Assembly (NCBI RefSeq): GCF_036365825.1
Contig: NZ_CP142675.1
Location: 2,860,501 to 2,924,500, forward strand
Reading direction: 5' to 3'
Origin: Qipengyuania sp. HL-TH1
GTDB taxonomy: Bacteria > Pseudomonadota > Alphaproteobacteria > Sphingomonadales > Sphingomonadaceae
Length of the DNA: 64,000 nt
Shown here: piece after piece, positions 16,319 through 25,506 of the stretch
Layout of the letters: every line of letters begins with the position of its first letter
Numbering within the stretch: the stretch's first letter is position 1
The notes under the pieces: generated by a model
What the model was told of the DNA's origin: nothing
Database searches by the model: none
Seen by the model: only the letters and a program-made list of their open reading frames with translations
Program-made: the position numbers and the translations under genes

Positions 16319-18706
16319 TCAGCTTTCGCTCTCGTCGGTGCTTTCGCTGGCATCGGCCGCCGGTTTCTTGCTCGCCGGTGCCTTCTTCTCTGCGGCCTTC
16401 TTGCGCGGCGGCGCCTTGCGCTTGGCCTTGGGCGGGGCAGGGGTCAGCTCGAAGCTCGGCTTGCCGTCCTTCATCGTCACCGAAACCTCGCCGCCATCGG
16501 CCAGCTTGCCGAACAACAGTTCCTCGGCGAGCGGCTGCTTGATCTTTTCCTGGATCAGGCGGCCCATCGGACGCGCGCCATAGAGGCGGTCGTAGCCCTT
16601 GTCCGCCAGCCATGCGCGGGCGTCCTGGTCGAACTGGATATCGACATTCTGTTCGGCCAGTTGCAGCTCGAGCTGGAGGATGAATTTGTCGACCACGCGC
16701 GCAACGGTATCCCGGCCCAGATAGGCGAAGGGCACCACCGCATCGAGGCGGTTGCGGAACTCGGGGGTGAACATGCGTTTCACCGCTTCCTCGCTCGCAT
16801 CTTCCTTCGACACGTCGCCAAAGCCAATTCCCTGGCTCGCCATGTCGGCCGCGCCCGCATTGGTGGTCATGATCAGCACGACATTGCGGAAATCGACCGT
16901 CTTGCCGTGATGGTCGGTTAACCGGCCGTTATCCATCACCTGCAGCAGGATATTGAACAGGTCGGGATGCGCTTTCTCGATCTCGTCGAGCAGCAACACG
17001 CAATGCGGGTTCTGGTCGACCGCATCGGTCAGCAGCCCGCCCTGGTCGTAACCAACATAGCCCGGAGGCGCGCCGATCAGCCGCGAAACGCTGTGGCGTT
17101 CCATGTATTCGGACATGTCGAAGCGCTTGAGTTCGATCCCCATGATGCTGGCGAGCTGGCGCGCGACCTCGGTCTTGCCCACACCGGTCGGGCCGCTGAA
17201 CAGGAACGAGCCGATCGGCTTGTCCGGATCGCGCAGGCCCGCGCGCGACAGCTTCATCGCGGTCGACAGCTTCTTCACCGCCGCATCCTGCCCGAAGACG
17301 ACCCGTCGCAGGTCGCGGTCGAGATTTTCGAGCGCCCTCTTGTCGTCCTTCGATACCGATTTGGGCGGGATGCGCGCCATGGTCGCGATCACCGCCTCGA
17401 TCTCGCGCGCGGTGATTTTCTTCTTGCGCCGGCTGGGCGGCACCAGCATCTGCATCGCGCCGACCTCGTCGATCACGTCGATCGCCTTGTCGGGCAGCTT
17501 GCGATCATTGATGTAGCGCGCCGACAGCTCGACCGCAGTCTTGAGCGCGTCGACCGTGTAGGTCACCTTGTGGTGGTCCTGGAACGCGGTCTTCAACCCC
17601 TTGAGGATCTTGATCGTGTCTTCGATCGTGGGCTCGTTCACATCGATCTTCTGGAAGCGGCGCAGCAGCGCGCGGTCCTTCTCGAAGTGGTTGCGGAACT
17701 CCTTGTAGGTGGTCGAGCCGATGCAGCGGATCGCGCCCGAACTCAGCGCCGGCTTGAGCAGGTTGGATGCGTCCATCGCCCCGCCACTGGTCGCGCCCGC
17801 GCCGATGACCGTGTGAATTTCGTCGATGAACAGGATCGCATCGGGCATGCCTTCGAGCTCATTCACGACCTGCTTCAGTCGCTCCTCGAAATCGCCGCGA
17901 TAGCGCGTCCCGGCAAGCAGCGCGCCCATGTCGAGCGAATAGATCACCGCGTCCTGCAGCACTTCGGGCACTTCGCCTTCGACGATCTTGCGCGCAAGAC
18001 CTTCCGCAATGGCGGTTTTCCCGACGCCGGGATCACCGACATAAAGCGGGTTGTTCTTGCTCCGGCGGCACAGGATCTGGACCGTCCGGTCGACCTCGGG
18101 CCCGCGGCCGATCAGCGGATCGATCCGGCCATCTTCGGCCTTCTTGTTGAGATTGACGGTGAACTGGTCGAGCGCGGTTTCCTTCTTGCCCTTTTCGGCC
18201 GCCTTGTCCTCGCTTTGCGCCTCGCCTTCTTCGGCGCCTTGCGAAGGACGGCTTTCGACCTGCTTGCCGCCCTTGCCGATGCCGTGACTGATGAAGCTCA
18301 CCGCGTCGAGCCGGCTCATATCCTGCTGCTGGAGGAAATAGACCGCATAGCTGTCGCGTTCGGAAAACAGCGCGACCAGCACATTGGCGCCGGTCACCGT
18401 ATCCTTGCCGCTCGACTGGACATGCAGGATTGCGCGCTGGATCACCCGCTGGAACCCCGCGGTCGGCTGCGGGTCGGCGGTTTCGTCCGATTGCAGCGAC
18501 TGGTATTCCTGTTCGAGATACTGCTTCACCACCGCGGTCAGTTCACCGAGGTCGACCCCGCAGGCGGACATCACTTGCGCGCCATCCTCGTCGTCGATCA
18601 GTGCGAGCAGCAGGTGTTCGAGCGTCGCATATTCGTGCCGGCGCTCGCCCGCATCGGTGAGTGCGGCGTGGAGGGTCTTTTCGAGATTGGCGGCAAAGCT
18701 GGGCAT
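16319..18706 (-). CDS. clpA: ATP-dependent Clp protease ATP-binding subunit ClpA
   Basis: The 795-aa Hsp100 unfoldase feeds substrates to ClpP. The N-terminal Clp repeat domain is followed by AAA module 1 (Walker A GDPGVGKTA, 'FIDEIHTVIGAGATSGGAMD') and module 2 (Walker A GPTGVGKTE, 'LLDEIEKAHPDLFNILLQVM'). A ClpP-contact loop is present as IGF in 'ADMASQGIGFGDVSKED' just before 'FTPEFRNRLD'. The absence of a long middle domain marks it as ClpA, not ClpB. Beyond the usual end it has a roughly 40-residue tail rich in Lys, Ala and Pro that turns acidic (ends SESTDESES). No clpS gene lies immediately upstream. Confidence 0.95.
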   Translation of the reverse strand: MPSFAANLEKTLHAALTDAGERRHEYATLEHLLLALIDDEDGAQVMSACGVDLGELTAVVKQYLEQEYQSLQSDETADPQPTAGFQRVIQRAILHVQSSGKDTVTGANVLVALFSERDSYAVYFLQQQDMSRLDAVSFISHGIGKGGKQVESRPSQGAEEGEAQSEDKAAEKGKKETALDQFTVNLNKKAEDGRIDPLIGRGPEVDRTVQILCRRSKNNPLYVGDPGVGKTAIAEGLARKIVEGEVPEVLQDAVIYSLDMGALLAGTRYRGDFEERLKQVVNELEGMPDAILFIDEIHTVIGAGATSGGAMDASNLLKPALSSGAIRCIGSTTYKEFRNHFEKDRALLRRFQKIDVNEPTIEDTIKILKGLKTAFQDHHKVTYTVDALKTAVELSARYINDRKLPDKAIDVIDEVGAMQMLVPPSRRKKKITAREIEAVIATMARIPPKSVSKDDKRALENLDRDLRRVVFGQDAAVKKLSTAMKLSRAGLRDPDKPIGSFLFSGPTGVGKTEVARQLASIMGIELKRFDMSEYMERHSVSRLIGAPPGYVGYDQGGLLTDAVDQNPHCVLLLDEIEKAHPDLFNILLQVMDNGRLTDHHGKTVDFRNVVLIMTTNAGAADMASQGIGFGDVSKEDASEEAVKRMFTPEFRNRLDAVVPFAYLGRDTVARVVDKFILQLELQLAEQNVDIQFDQDARAWLADKGYDRLYGARPMGRLIQEKIKQPLAEELLFGKLADGGEVSVTMKDGKPSFELTPAPPKAKRKAPPRKKAAEKKAPASKKPAADASESTDESES

Positions 18707-18834
18707 CAGATGTCTTTCTCATGGGATTCGCACGGGGCGAATACGGGACAGCCTATGGGCCGAAGGTTAGCCAATGCTGTATGCTCGCCGGATATGGGTG
18801 CGCAGGGCAATATTTTCAGCCCCCGCATCACCAA

Positions 18835-19035
18835 CTATTCCTTTCGCCCGAACAATGCCTCGGCGGCATTGCGATGCGCGGCAGCCGAGCTGCGGTGTTT
18901 CTCGACCCGGTCGATCTCGGCTTCGAGCAGTGCGATCCGCACCGCCAGTTCGTCCTGCGAATAGGGGCCGAGGTCCTCGGCCATAAGCAGGCTCGCGGCG
19001 TCGCCTCGCGGGCGCGGACGGGTATCGTCATCCAT
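18835..19035 (-). CDS. DUF1192 small protein
   Basis: The 66-aa protein contains the DUF1192 core 'AEDLGPYSQDELAVRIALLE' and a predicted helix 'AEIDRVEKHRSSAAAHRNAA' that ends 'LFGRKE'. DUF1192 proteins are found in alphaproteobacteria and have no known role. ATG 19035 is preferred over a TTG nine bases earlier. It is divergent from the quinone oxidoreductase gene, an arrangement I recall from related genomes. Confidence 0.8.
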   Translation of the reverse strand: MDDDTRPRPRGDAASLLMAEDLGPYSQDELAVRIALLEAEIDRVEKHRSSAAAHRNAAEALFGRKE

Positions 19036-19133
19036 TGGGACCAATGTCGCAATTCTGTGTGGTTGCTGTCAACGGGGCAGCGCGGTATTGCACGGCCAAG
19101 CGTGGCAGGGACGACACGCAGGGAACAATGGCG

Positions 19134-20156
19134 ATGGGGGCGCGAGTGGCAGCAGATTTGCCGAAAACGATGTCAGCGACGGGTTTCGACAAGCCCGGCG
19201 GGCCCGAGGTGTTGCGGTCCGAGCAGTTGCCCGTGCCCCAACCGGGCGAGAACCAAGTGCTGATCCGTGTCGCTTACGCCGGGGTCAACCGGCCCGATGT
19301 GATCCAGCGGCAGGGCTATTACCCGCCGCCGCCCGGTGCCTCGCCGGTCCCGGGCCTCGAAGTATCGGGCACCGTCGTGGCGATCGGCAAGGGTGCGCCG
19401 CCCGAAATGCTGGGCAGGCGAGTCTGCGCGCTCGTGTCGGGCGGGGGCTATGCCGAATACTGCCTGGCACATTCGGCGCATTGCCTGCGCGTGCCCAAGG
19501 CGATGACGATGGAAGTCGCCGCGGCAGTCCCCGAAACGCTGTTCACTGTGTGGCACAATGTGTTCGAGCGGGGCTGGGCCGGGAATGGCGACACGCTGCT
19601 GGTCCACGGCGGAACCAGCGGGATCGGGACCATGGCGATCCAGCTGGCGCGGGCCTTCGACATTACCGTGATCGCGACTGCGGGAAGCGAGGAGAAATGT
19701 CAGGCGATCCGTGATCTGGGAGCGGATCTGGCGATCAATTACAAGACGCAGGACTTCGTCGAGGAGGTAAAGACCTTCACCGGCGGCCAGGGCGTCAACG
19801 TGGTGCTCGACATGGTTTCGGGCGATTACGTCGCGCGCAATATCGAATGTCTGGCCGATGACGGGCGGCATGTAACCATCGCCGTGCTCGGCGGGCTCAA
19901 GGCCGAAATCAACATGGCCACCGTCATGCGCAAGCGGCTGGCGCTGACCGGCTCGACACTGCGGCCGCGCGCGGACGATTTCAAGGCGCTGCTCGCCGAC
20001 GAAATCTACAATCATGCCTGGCCCCTGTTCGAGGATGGCACGATCGCACCGGTGATGGACCAGACCTTCGCGCTTGCCGATGCGAGTGCCGCGCATGCGC
20101 GGATGGAGGCGGGCGATCATATCGGCAAGATCGTGCTCGAGGTAGCCGGTGACTGA
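19134..20156 (+). CDS. NAD(P)H:quinone oxidoreductase, PIG3/zeta-crystallin-like (MDR superfamily)
   Basis: The 340-aa protein is a zinc-free medium-chain reductase. It shows 'GVNRPDVIQRQGYYPPPPGA', 'GLEVSGTVVAIG' and the nucleotide-binding segment 'LLVHGGTSGIGTMAIQLARA'. Relatives reduce quinones or enones with NADPH. Three ATGs compete (19128, 19134, 19170); AGGGA at 19120-19124 is best spaced for 19134. The gene overlaps the following GST gene by eight bases, suggesting a shared detoxification role, which is inference. Confidence 0.85.
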   Translation: MGARVAADLPKTMSATGFDKPGGPEVLRSEQLPVPQPGENQVLIRVAYAGVNRPDVIQRQGYYPPPPGASPVPGLEVSGTVVAIGKGAPPEMLGRRVCALVSGGGYAEYCLAHSAHCLRVPKAMTMEVAAAVPETLFTVWHNVFERGWAGNGDTLLVHGGTSGIGTMAIQLARAFDITVIATAGSEEKCQAIRDLGADLAINYKTQDFVEEVKTFTGGQGVNVVLDMVSGDYVARNIECLADDGRHVTIAVLGGLKAEINMATVMRKRLALTGSTLRPRADDFKALLADEIYNHAWPLFEDGTIAPVMDQTFALADASAAHARMEAGDHIGKIVLEVAGD

Positions 20157-20763
20157 GGTCACGCTCCACGAGGATCCGCGCAGCGGTAATTGCTACAAGA
20201 TCAAGCTCACCGCCGCGCTGCTCGGCCTGCCGCTGGCAACCCGGCAATACGATATCATTGCCGGGGAAACGCGCACGCCCGATTTCCTCGAGCGGGTCAA
20301 TCCGAACGGGCGCATCCCCGTGCTGCAGATCGGCAACCGTTTCCTGCCCGAAAGCAATGCCGCCTGCTGGTATCTCGCCTCGGGCAGCGCACTGATTCCG
20401 CAGGACAGCTTCGACCAGGCGGATATGCTGCGATGGATGTTCTTCGAACAATACAGCCACGAACCCAACATCGCGACGATGCGTTTCTGGCTGCATTTCA
20501 TCGGGAGCGCGCAGCTTTCGCCGCAGCAGAAGGCGCAGATGATGGCCAAGCGGATCGCCGGCTGCGAGGCGCTGTCGCTGATGGACGGCCATCTTGCCGG
20601 GCACGACTGGTTTGTGGGCGATAGCGTCTCGCTCGCCGATATCGCGCTGTTCGCCTATACCCATGTGGCGGACGAAGGCGGCTTCGGGTTGGGCGACTAT
20701 CCGGCGGTCGAACGCTGGATCGAACGGGTGTCGCAGCTCCCCGATTTCATCCCCATGGGGTGA
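20149..20763 (+). CDS. Glutathione S-transferase family protein
   Basis: The 204-aa protein has a thioredoxin-like GST N-terminal domain ('NCYKIKLTAALLGLPL', 'NPNGRIPVLQIGNRFLPES' with the cis-proline and the ES glutathione contact) and an all-helical C-terminal domain including 'GDSVSLADIALFAY'. It likely conjugates or reduces an electrophile with glutathione; the substrate is unknown. The GTG at 20149 lies inside the end of the oxidoreductase gene. Confidence 0.88.
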   Translation: MTEVTLHEDPRSGNCYKIKLTAALLGLPLATRQYDIIAGETRTPDFLERVNPNGRIPVLQIGNRFLPESNAACWYLASGSALIPQDSFDQADMLRWMFFEQYSHEPNIATMRFWLHFIGSAQLSPQQKAQMMAKRIAGCEALSLMDGHLAGHDWFVGDSVSLADIALFAYTHVADEGGFGLGDYPAVERWIERVSQLPDFIPMG

Positions 20764-20837
20764 ACCCAAAGTGTCGCAATGTCGCCGATCCGTAACGGCA
20801 ATGTGAATCGCTCGTAACAATCCATCGCCATGGCTGG

Positions 20838-20855
20838 CCCTGATACTCATCAGGG
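20838..20855 (+). promoter_or_regulatory. Hairpin over the ribosome binding site of the LpxH-like gene
   Basis: The perfect stem CCCTGAT-ACTC-ATCAGGG pairs the 5' half of the Shine-Dalgarno sequence AGGGGAG, which lies about nine bases before the ATG at 20867. If the leader folds this way, ribosome access would be limited. Confidence 0.4.
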
Positions 20856-20866
20856 GAGCCCGGCCC

Positions 20867-21763
20867 ATGAATGATCTGCCCACCGACTTCGATGCCGTCC
20901 ACAAGGTCGCCAGTTTTCCGTCGATCAAACCGAGCGTGCCCGAACGCACGATCGGCAAGCGGCGCGAGTTTCGCACTATCTGGATCAGCGATGTCCATCT
21001 CGGCACCAGGGGCTGCAATCACGAACTGCTGATCGATTTCCTCGACCACACCGATAGCGAGACGATGTATCTTGTCGGCGACATCATCGATGGCTGGCGG
21101 TTGAAAAAGAAGGTCTACTGGCCCCCGGAACACAACGACATCGTCTGGCGCATCCTCAAGCGTGCCAAGCGCGGTACGCGGATCGTCTATATTCCCGGCA
21201 ATCACGACGAAATGGTCCGCCCGTTCAGCGGGATGAACCTGGGCGGAGTCGAGATCATGCGCGCGGCATTCCACGATACTGCCGACGGGCGCCGGCTGAT
21301 GGTGCTGCATGGCGACGAATTCGACACCATCATGCTGGCGCACCGCTGGCTCGCCTTCGTCGGCGACGCGCTCTACCATGTGATGATGAAGCTCAACAAT
21401 TGGGTGGCCGGCGCGCGCAAGCGGCTGGGCCTGCCCTATTGGTCGATCTCGAAGGCCGCCAAGCACAAGGTCAAGAACGCGGTCGAGTTCATTTCGAAAT
21501 ACGAGGAAGTCGTCGCCCGTGCCGCAGCCGAACGGGGTGTCGATGGCGTGGTCTGCGGCCATATTCATACCGCCGAATTCCGCACCTTCGACCATGATGG
21601 CAAGCAGATCGAATATTGGAACGACGGCGACTGGGTCGAGGGTTGTAACGCGCTGGTCGAGCATTTCGACGGGACCATGGAAATCCTCCACTGGCCCGAT
21701 GAGATTGCCCGGCGTGAAGCCGAGCAGCCGGCGGCCGCGCCATCGGTCCCGGAGGCCGCGTGA
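20867..21763 (+). CDS. LpxH-like metallophosphoesterase
   Basis: The 298-aa protein has the full calcineurin-like metal set in LpxH order: ISDVHLG, VGDIIDGW, GNHDE, LHGDEFD and CGHIH. LpxH cleaves UDP-2,3-diacylglucosamine to lipid X in lipid A synthesis. However, alphaproteobacteria usually use LpxI for that step, and Sphingomonadales are known for glycosphingolipids instead of LPS, so a related glycolipid or nucleotide-diphosphate substrate is possible. It is translationally coupled (GTGA) to a glycosyltransferase gene, which favours a glycolipid pathway. Confidence 0.75.
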   Translation: MNDLPTDFDAVHKVASFPSIKPSVPERTIGKRREFRTIWISDVHLGTRGCNHELLIDFLDHTDSETMYLVGDIIDGWRLKKKVYWPPEHNDIVWRILKRAKRGTRIVYIPGNHDEMVRPFSGMNLGGVEIMRAAFHDTADGRRLMVLHGDEFDTIMLAHRWLAFVGDALYHVMMKLNNWVAGARKRLGLPYWSISKAAKHKVKNAVEFISKYEEVVARAAAERGVDGVVCGHIHTAEFRTFDHDGKQIEYWNDGDWVEGCNALVEHFDGTMEILHWPDEIARREAEQPAAAPSVPEAA

Positions 21764-22842
21764 GTTCGATGTCCGGCGCGCGCGCCGAGATCTGCAAGGT
21801 TCAGCCGAGCGCGCCGCACCGGATTGCGATCGTCACCGACGCATGGCTGCCACAGATGAATGGCGTCGTCCGCACGCTCACCACGACTTGCGATCACTTG
21901 CGCGAACAGGGGCACGATGTGCTGGTCGTCTCGCCCGACGAATTCGCCAGCGTGCCCTGTCCGACCTATCCCGAAATCCGGCTGGCGCTGGCCGTCCCGG
22001 GCGCGGTGGCGAACCGGCTGCGCGCCTTTTCGCCCGAGGCGATCCACATCGCCACCGAGGGTCCGCTCGGCATGACGGCACGCCGCTATTGTGCAAAGCA
22101 CGATATCCGCTTCACCACCGCCTATCACACACAGTTTCCCGACTATCTCGCCAAGCGCACGCATCTGCCCGCCGCATGGTTCTGGCGGTATATCCACTGG
22201 TTCCACCGTCCCGCCAAACGCGTGCTGGTGGCGACCGAGAGCATCAGCGAGGAATTGCGCGCGCATGGGCTGACCCAGCTGCACCGCTGGAGCCGCGGGG
22301 TCGACCTTGCCTGCTTTACGCCCGATGCGCCGCCGCCGCCCGAATTTGCCGATCTGCCGCGCCCGATCCAGCTCTATGTCGGCCGGGTCGCGGTCGAGAA
22401 GAACGTCGAGGCGTTCCTCGACGCCGACTATCCCGGCAGCAAGGTCGTGGTCGGCGACGGACCGTCGCTGGCATCGCTGCGCGCGAAATATCCCCACGCG
22501 CACTTTCTGGGGCGGCGTTCGGGGCGCGATCTGGCGGGGTGCTATGCCGGGGCGGATGTCTTCGTCTTCCCGAGCAGGACCGACACTTTCGGGCTGGTCA
22601 TGATCGAGGCGCTGGCCTGCGGGACTCCGGTCGCCGCCTATCCGGTTGCCGGACCGCGCGATATCGTGACCAGCGCGGTCGGCGCATTGGGTGAGGAACT
22701 CGCCCGCGCGATCGGTGCGGCCCTTTTCTGCGACCGCGCAGCCTGTGCCCGGTATGGCGCAAGCTTCAGCTGGGCCGCCGCGACGGGACAGTTCCTCAGC
22801 GGGCTCGCGGCTTTCGAGGCGGACCAGCTTCCCGCGGCCTGA
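21760..22842 (+). CDS. GT4-family (GT-B fold) glycosyltransferase
   Basis: The 360-aa protein begins at GTG 21760, overlapping the LpxH-like stop. The acceptor half includes 'IVTDAWLPQMNGVVRTL' and the donor half includes 'LYVGRVAVEKNVEAFLDAD', 'VVVGDGPSLASL' and 'FVFPSRTDTFGLVMIEALAC', where the last contains the EX7E nucleotide-sugar motif of retaining GT4 enzymes. It resembles sulfoquinovosyl/mannosyl transferases acting on diacylglycerol or phosphatidyl lipids; the sugar and acceptor are not known. A terminator follows. Confidence 0.8.
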   Translation: MSSMSGARAEICKVQPSAPHRIAIVTDAWLPQMNGVVRTLTTTCDHLREQGHDVLVVSPDEFASVPCPTYPEIRLALAVPGAVANRLRAFSPEAIHIATEGPLGMTARRYCAKHDIRFTTAYHTQFPDYLAKRTHLPAAWFWRYIHWFHRPAKRVLVATESISEELRAHGLTQLHRWSRGVDLACFTPDAPPPPEFADLPRPIQLYVGRVAVEKNVEAFLDADYPGSKVVVGDGPSLASLRAKYPHAHFLGRRSGRDLAGCYAGADVFVFPSRTDTFGLVMIEALACGTPVAAYPVAGPRDIVTSAVGALGEELARAIGAALFCDRAACARYGASFSWAAATGQFLSGLAAFEADQLPAA

Positions 22843-22891
22843 GGCTTTCGCTTGCCGAATCCGGCGCTCTCCCCTACATCGGCACGATAAC

Positions 22892-22924
22892 GGCCGTTCC
22901 GCGAGGGGCGGCCTTCTATTTTCG
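22892..22924 (+). terminator. Terminator after the glycosyltransferase gene
   Basis: The stem GGCCGUUCC (22892-22900), loop GCGA and GGGGCGGCC (22905-22913) is fully paired if two G-U wobbles are allowed, and is followed by UUCUAUUUU. It separates the LpxH/GT pair from trcR. Confidence 0.75.
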
Positions 22925-22946
22925 TAAGACGAGAAAAGGCATTTCA

Positions 22947-23672
22947 ATGGCCGACCAACCCAAACCGCTGATGCCGCATGCGACCGCCACCTGGCTGGTC
23001 GACAACACCGGCCTGTCGTTCGAACAGATCGCCGAGTTTTGCGGCCTTCATATCCTCGAAGTGCAGGCCATGGCGGACGATCTCACGGGCAGCAAATATA
23101 CCGGCCGCGACCCCGTCCACTCGGGCGAGCTGACGCAGGACGAGATCGAAAAGGGACAGGCGGACAACGATTACCGGCTCAAGATGCAGCGCGCGCCGGT
23201 TGCGGTCAGCCGCACCAAGGGTCCGCGCTACACGCCGGTCTCGAAGCGCCAGGACAAACCTGATGGCATCGCCTGGATCCTGCGCAACCATCCGGAGATT
23301 TCGGATGCGCAGATCGGCAAGCTGATCGGCACCACGCGCAACACGATCACCGCGATCCGTGAGCGCAGCCACTGGAACATCCAGAACATCCAGCCCAAGG
23401 ATCCGGTGACGCTCGGCCTGTGTTCGCAGCGCGAACTCGACGCGGTCGTCGCCAAGGCAGCGAAGAAGGCCGGCATCGAAGACGAAGCCGCACCGGTCGA
23501 AACCACCGGCGGCAGCGATCGCGAGAAGCTGATCGAGGAGCTGCGGGCCGAGCGCCAGGCCAATGAAAAGGCTGCTGCAGAAGCCGTGCAGGAAGCCGAA
23601 GCCGCCGCCTGGCTCGAAGCCAAGCGCGCTGCCGAAGACGCGGGCGAGACTGCGGAACCCGACCAGGCCTGA
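22947..23672 (+). CDS. trcR: Cell cycle transcriptional regulator TrcR (DUF1013)
   Basis: The 241-aa protein has the DUF1013/TrcR sequence from its start ('MPHATATWLVDNTGLSFEQI') and a helix-turn-helix around residues 110-135 ('DAQIGKLIGTTRNTITAIRE'). TrcR is conserved across alphaproteobacteria and was described as a component of the CtrA/GcrA/CcrM cell-cycle network. The C-terminal third is a Glu/Ala-rich, probably coiled or disordered tail. It stands alone between two terminators. Confidence 0.88.
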   Translation: MADQPKPLMPHATATWLVDNTGLSFEQIAEFCGLHILEVQAMADDLTGSKYTGRDPVHSGELTQDEIEKGQADNDYRLKMQRAPVAVSRTKGPRYTPVSKRQDKPDGIAWILRNHPEISDAQIGKLIGTTRNTITAIRERSHWNIQNIQPKDPVTLGLCSQRELDAVVAKAAKKAGIEDEAAPVETTGGSDREKLIEELRAERQANEKAAAEAVQEAEAAAWLEAKRAAEDAGETAEPDQA

Positions 23673-23696
23673 ACCTGCCGACGCACAAAATTCCGG

Positions 23697-23731
23697 AAGG
23701 CGGGGAAGGCTATGGCTTTTCCCGCCTTTTT
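23697..23731 (+). terminator. Terminator of trcR
   Basis: AAGGCGGGGAAGGC (23697-23710), loop TATG, and GCTTTTCCCGCCTT (23715-23728) form a 14-pair stem with two G-U wobbles, followed by TTT. It lies 25 bases after the stop. Confidence 0.88.
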
Positions 23732-23767
23732 GCTTGCCTTTGAAGCGAGAGAGGCCATGCTACTGAC

Positions 23768-25441
23768 ATGGATGTAAGCAAGCTGCCGAACCACCACCCG
23801 GTGCCATGGGATACGCATTTCGAAGCGCTGGCGCTGCCCGCCATGTTCGCGCGGACAGCGCAGGCCTCGCCTGATGCGCCGCTGCTGCATTTCCTCGGTC
23901 GCACCTACCCCTATCGCGAGCTGCTCAGCGATGCGCAGGCCTTTGCCCATGCCCTCCGGGCGCGGGGAATTGCCGAGGGCGACCGCGTCGGGCTCTTCCT
24001 GCCCAATGTCCCGAGCTATGTCGCCGCCTATTACGGGGCGATGATGGCGGGGGCGGTGGTGGTCAATTTCTCGCCGCTCTATTCGGTCGAGGAGCTCGAG
24101 CAGCAGGTCGCCGATTCGGGGACCCGGCTGCTGGTCACGGTCGATGTGCCCGAGCTTTACGCCACCGCGGAAAAAGTGCTGCACGGCTCCGCGCTCGAAA
24201 CGCTGGTGGTCAGCTCGCTTCCGCAGATGCTGCCGACGCTCAAGGGTCTGGCGATGCGCGTCCTCGCGCGCAGCAAGATCGCCAAGGTAGCCTACGGCCC
24301 ATCGATCCTGCCGTGGCGCACCTTCTTGGAGAGCGGCGAGCGGAACCCGGGCGAACTGCCCGCAATCGATCCGCAGGGGCTCGCGCTGCTGCAATATACC
24401 GGGGGCACGACCGGCACGCCCAAGGGGGCGATGCTCACCCATGCGAATCTGTCGATCAATGCGCAGCAGACTGCAGGGCTCAACCCCTTCGGCAATCCGA
24501 CGGGCGAGGTCTTTCTCGGCGCGCTGCCGTTCTTCCATGTCTTCGCCAATACCGCGTTGCTCAACCATGCGGTGCTGACCGGCGCGTCGATCGCCATGGT
24601 CCCGCGGTTCGAGGCAGGACAGGTGCTGCAGACGATCGCGCGATATGGCGCGACGGGGTTCCCCGGCGTGCCGACGATGTTCCAGGCGTTGCTCGACCAT
24701 CCCGATCTCGCCAAGACCGATTTCTCGACGCTCAAGGTGTGCATTTCGGGCGGCGCGCCGCTGCCCGGCCCGCTGCGCGAGCAATTCGAGGCGGACACCG
24801 GCGTCCGGCTGGTCGAAGGCTATGGCCTGACCGAGAGTGCGGGGGTGGTCTCGGCCAACCCCTATGAAGGGATGCGCAAGCCCGGCACCATCGGCCAGGT
24901 CATCATGCAGACCGAAGTGCTGCTGCTCGACAAGGAAGACCCGGCAGTCATCGCGCCCGATGGCGAACCGGGCGAACTCGCGCTCCATGGTCCGCAGGTC
25001 ATGCGGGGCTATTGGAACCGTCCCGAGGCGTCCAAGGACATTTTCGTCGAACATCTCGGCAAGACCTGGCTGCGCACGGGCGATGTGGCGACCGTCGATT
25101 CCGATGGATTTCTCGAGATCGTCGACCGGATCAAGGACATGATCGCGGTCGGCGGCTTCAAGGTCTTCCCGAGCCAGGTCGAGGACGTCCTGCTCGAGCA
25201 TGAGGCGGTGAAGGAGGCGCTGGTGATTGGCCGTCCCGATGCCTATCACGGCGAAATGCCGGTGGCCTATGTCACGCTCAAGGCCAGTCATGAAGCGAGC
25301 GGCGAACAGCTCAAGCAATGGCTCAACGCGCGCGTGGGCAAGCACGAGCGTGCCGATGCCGTTATCATCCGCGAGGATCTGCCCAAGACGATGATCGGCA
25401 AGCTCGACCGCAAGGCGCTGCGCGCCGAAGTGCTCGACTAG
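23768..25441 (+). CDS. fadD: Long-chain fatty acid-CoA ligase
   Basis: The 557-aa ANL-superfamily enzyme activates fatty acids through an acyl-AMP to acyl-CoA. Visible motifs: P-loop 'YTGGTTGTPKGAMLTH', 'EGYGLTESAGV', the hinge aspartate region 'WLRTGDVATVD' and 'DRIKDMIAVGGFKVFPSQVE', and the C-terminal lysine in 'LPKTMIGKLDRKALR'. Length matches FadD. It probably supplies beta-oxidation, with the acyl-CoA dehydrogenase and ETF genes elsewhere in the window. It is monocistronic and convergent with the bactofilin gene. Confidence 0.9.
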   Translation: MDVSKLPNHHPVPWDTHFEALALPAMFARTAQASPDAPLLHFLGRTYPYRELLSDAQAFAHALRARGIAEGDRVGLFLPNVPSYVAAYYGAMMAGAVVVNFSPLYSVEELEQQVADSGTRLLVTVDVPELYATAEKVLHGSALETLVVSSLPQMLPTLKGLAMRVLARSKIAKVAYGPSILPWRTFLESGERNPGELPAIDPQGLALLQYTGGTTGTPKGAMLTHANLSINAQQTAGLNPFGNPTGEVFLGALPFFHVFANTALLNHAVLTGASIAMVPRFEAGQVLQTIARYGATGFPGVPTMFQALLDHPDLAKTDFSTLKVCISGGAPLPGPLREQFEADTGVRLVEGYGLTESAGVVSANPYEGMRKPGTIGQVIMQTEVLLLDKEDPAVIAPDGEPGELALHGPQVMRGYWNRPEASKDIFVEHLGKTWLRTGDVATVDSDGFLEIVDRIKDMIAVGGFKVFPSQVEDVLLEHEAVKEALVIGRPDAYHGEMPVAYVTLKASHEASGEQLKQWLNARVGKHERADAVIIREDLPKTMIGKLDRKALRAEVLD

Positions 25442-25506
25442 GCCATAAAGAGAAGGCCGCCCGCGTCATGCGCAAGCGGCCCTCCTCCCCTCCGAAATGG
25501 ATCGGT

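Noticed and set aside
16967..18964. Long open frame opposite clpA.
   Set aside because: Same reason; clpA has full conserved motifs.
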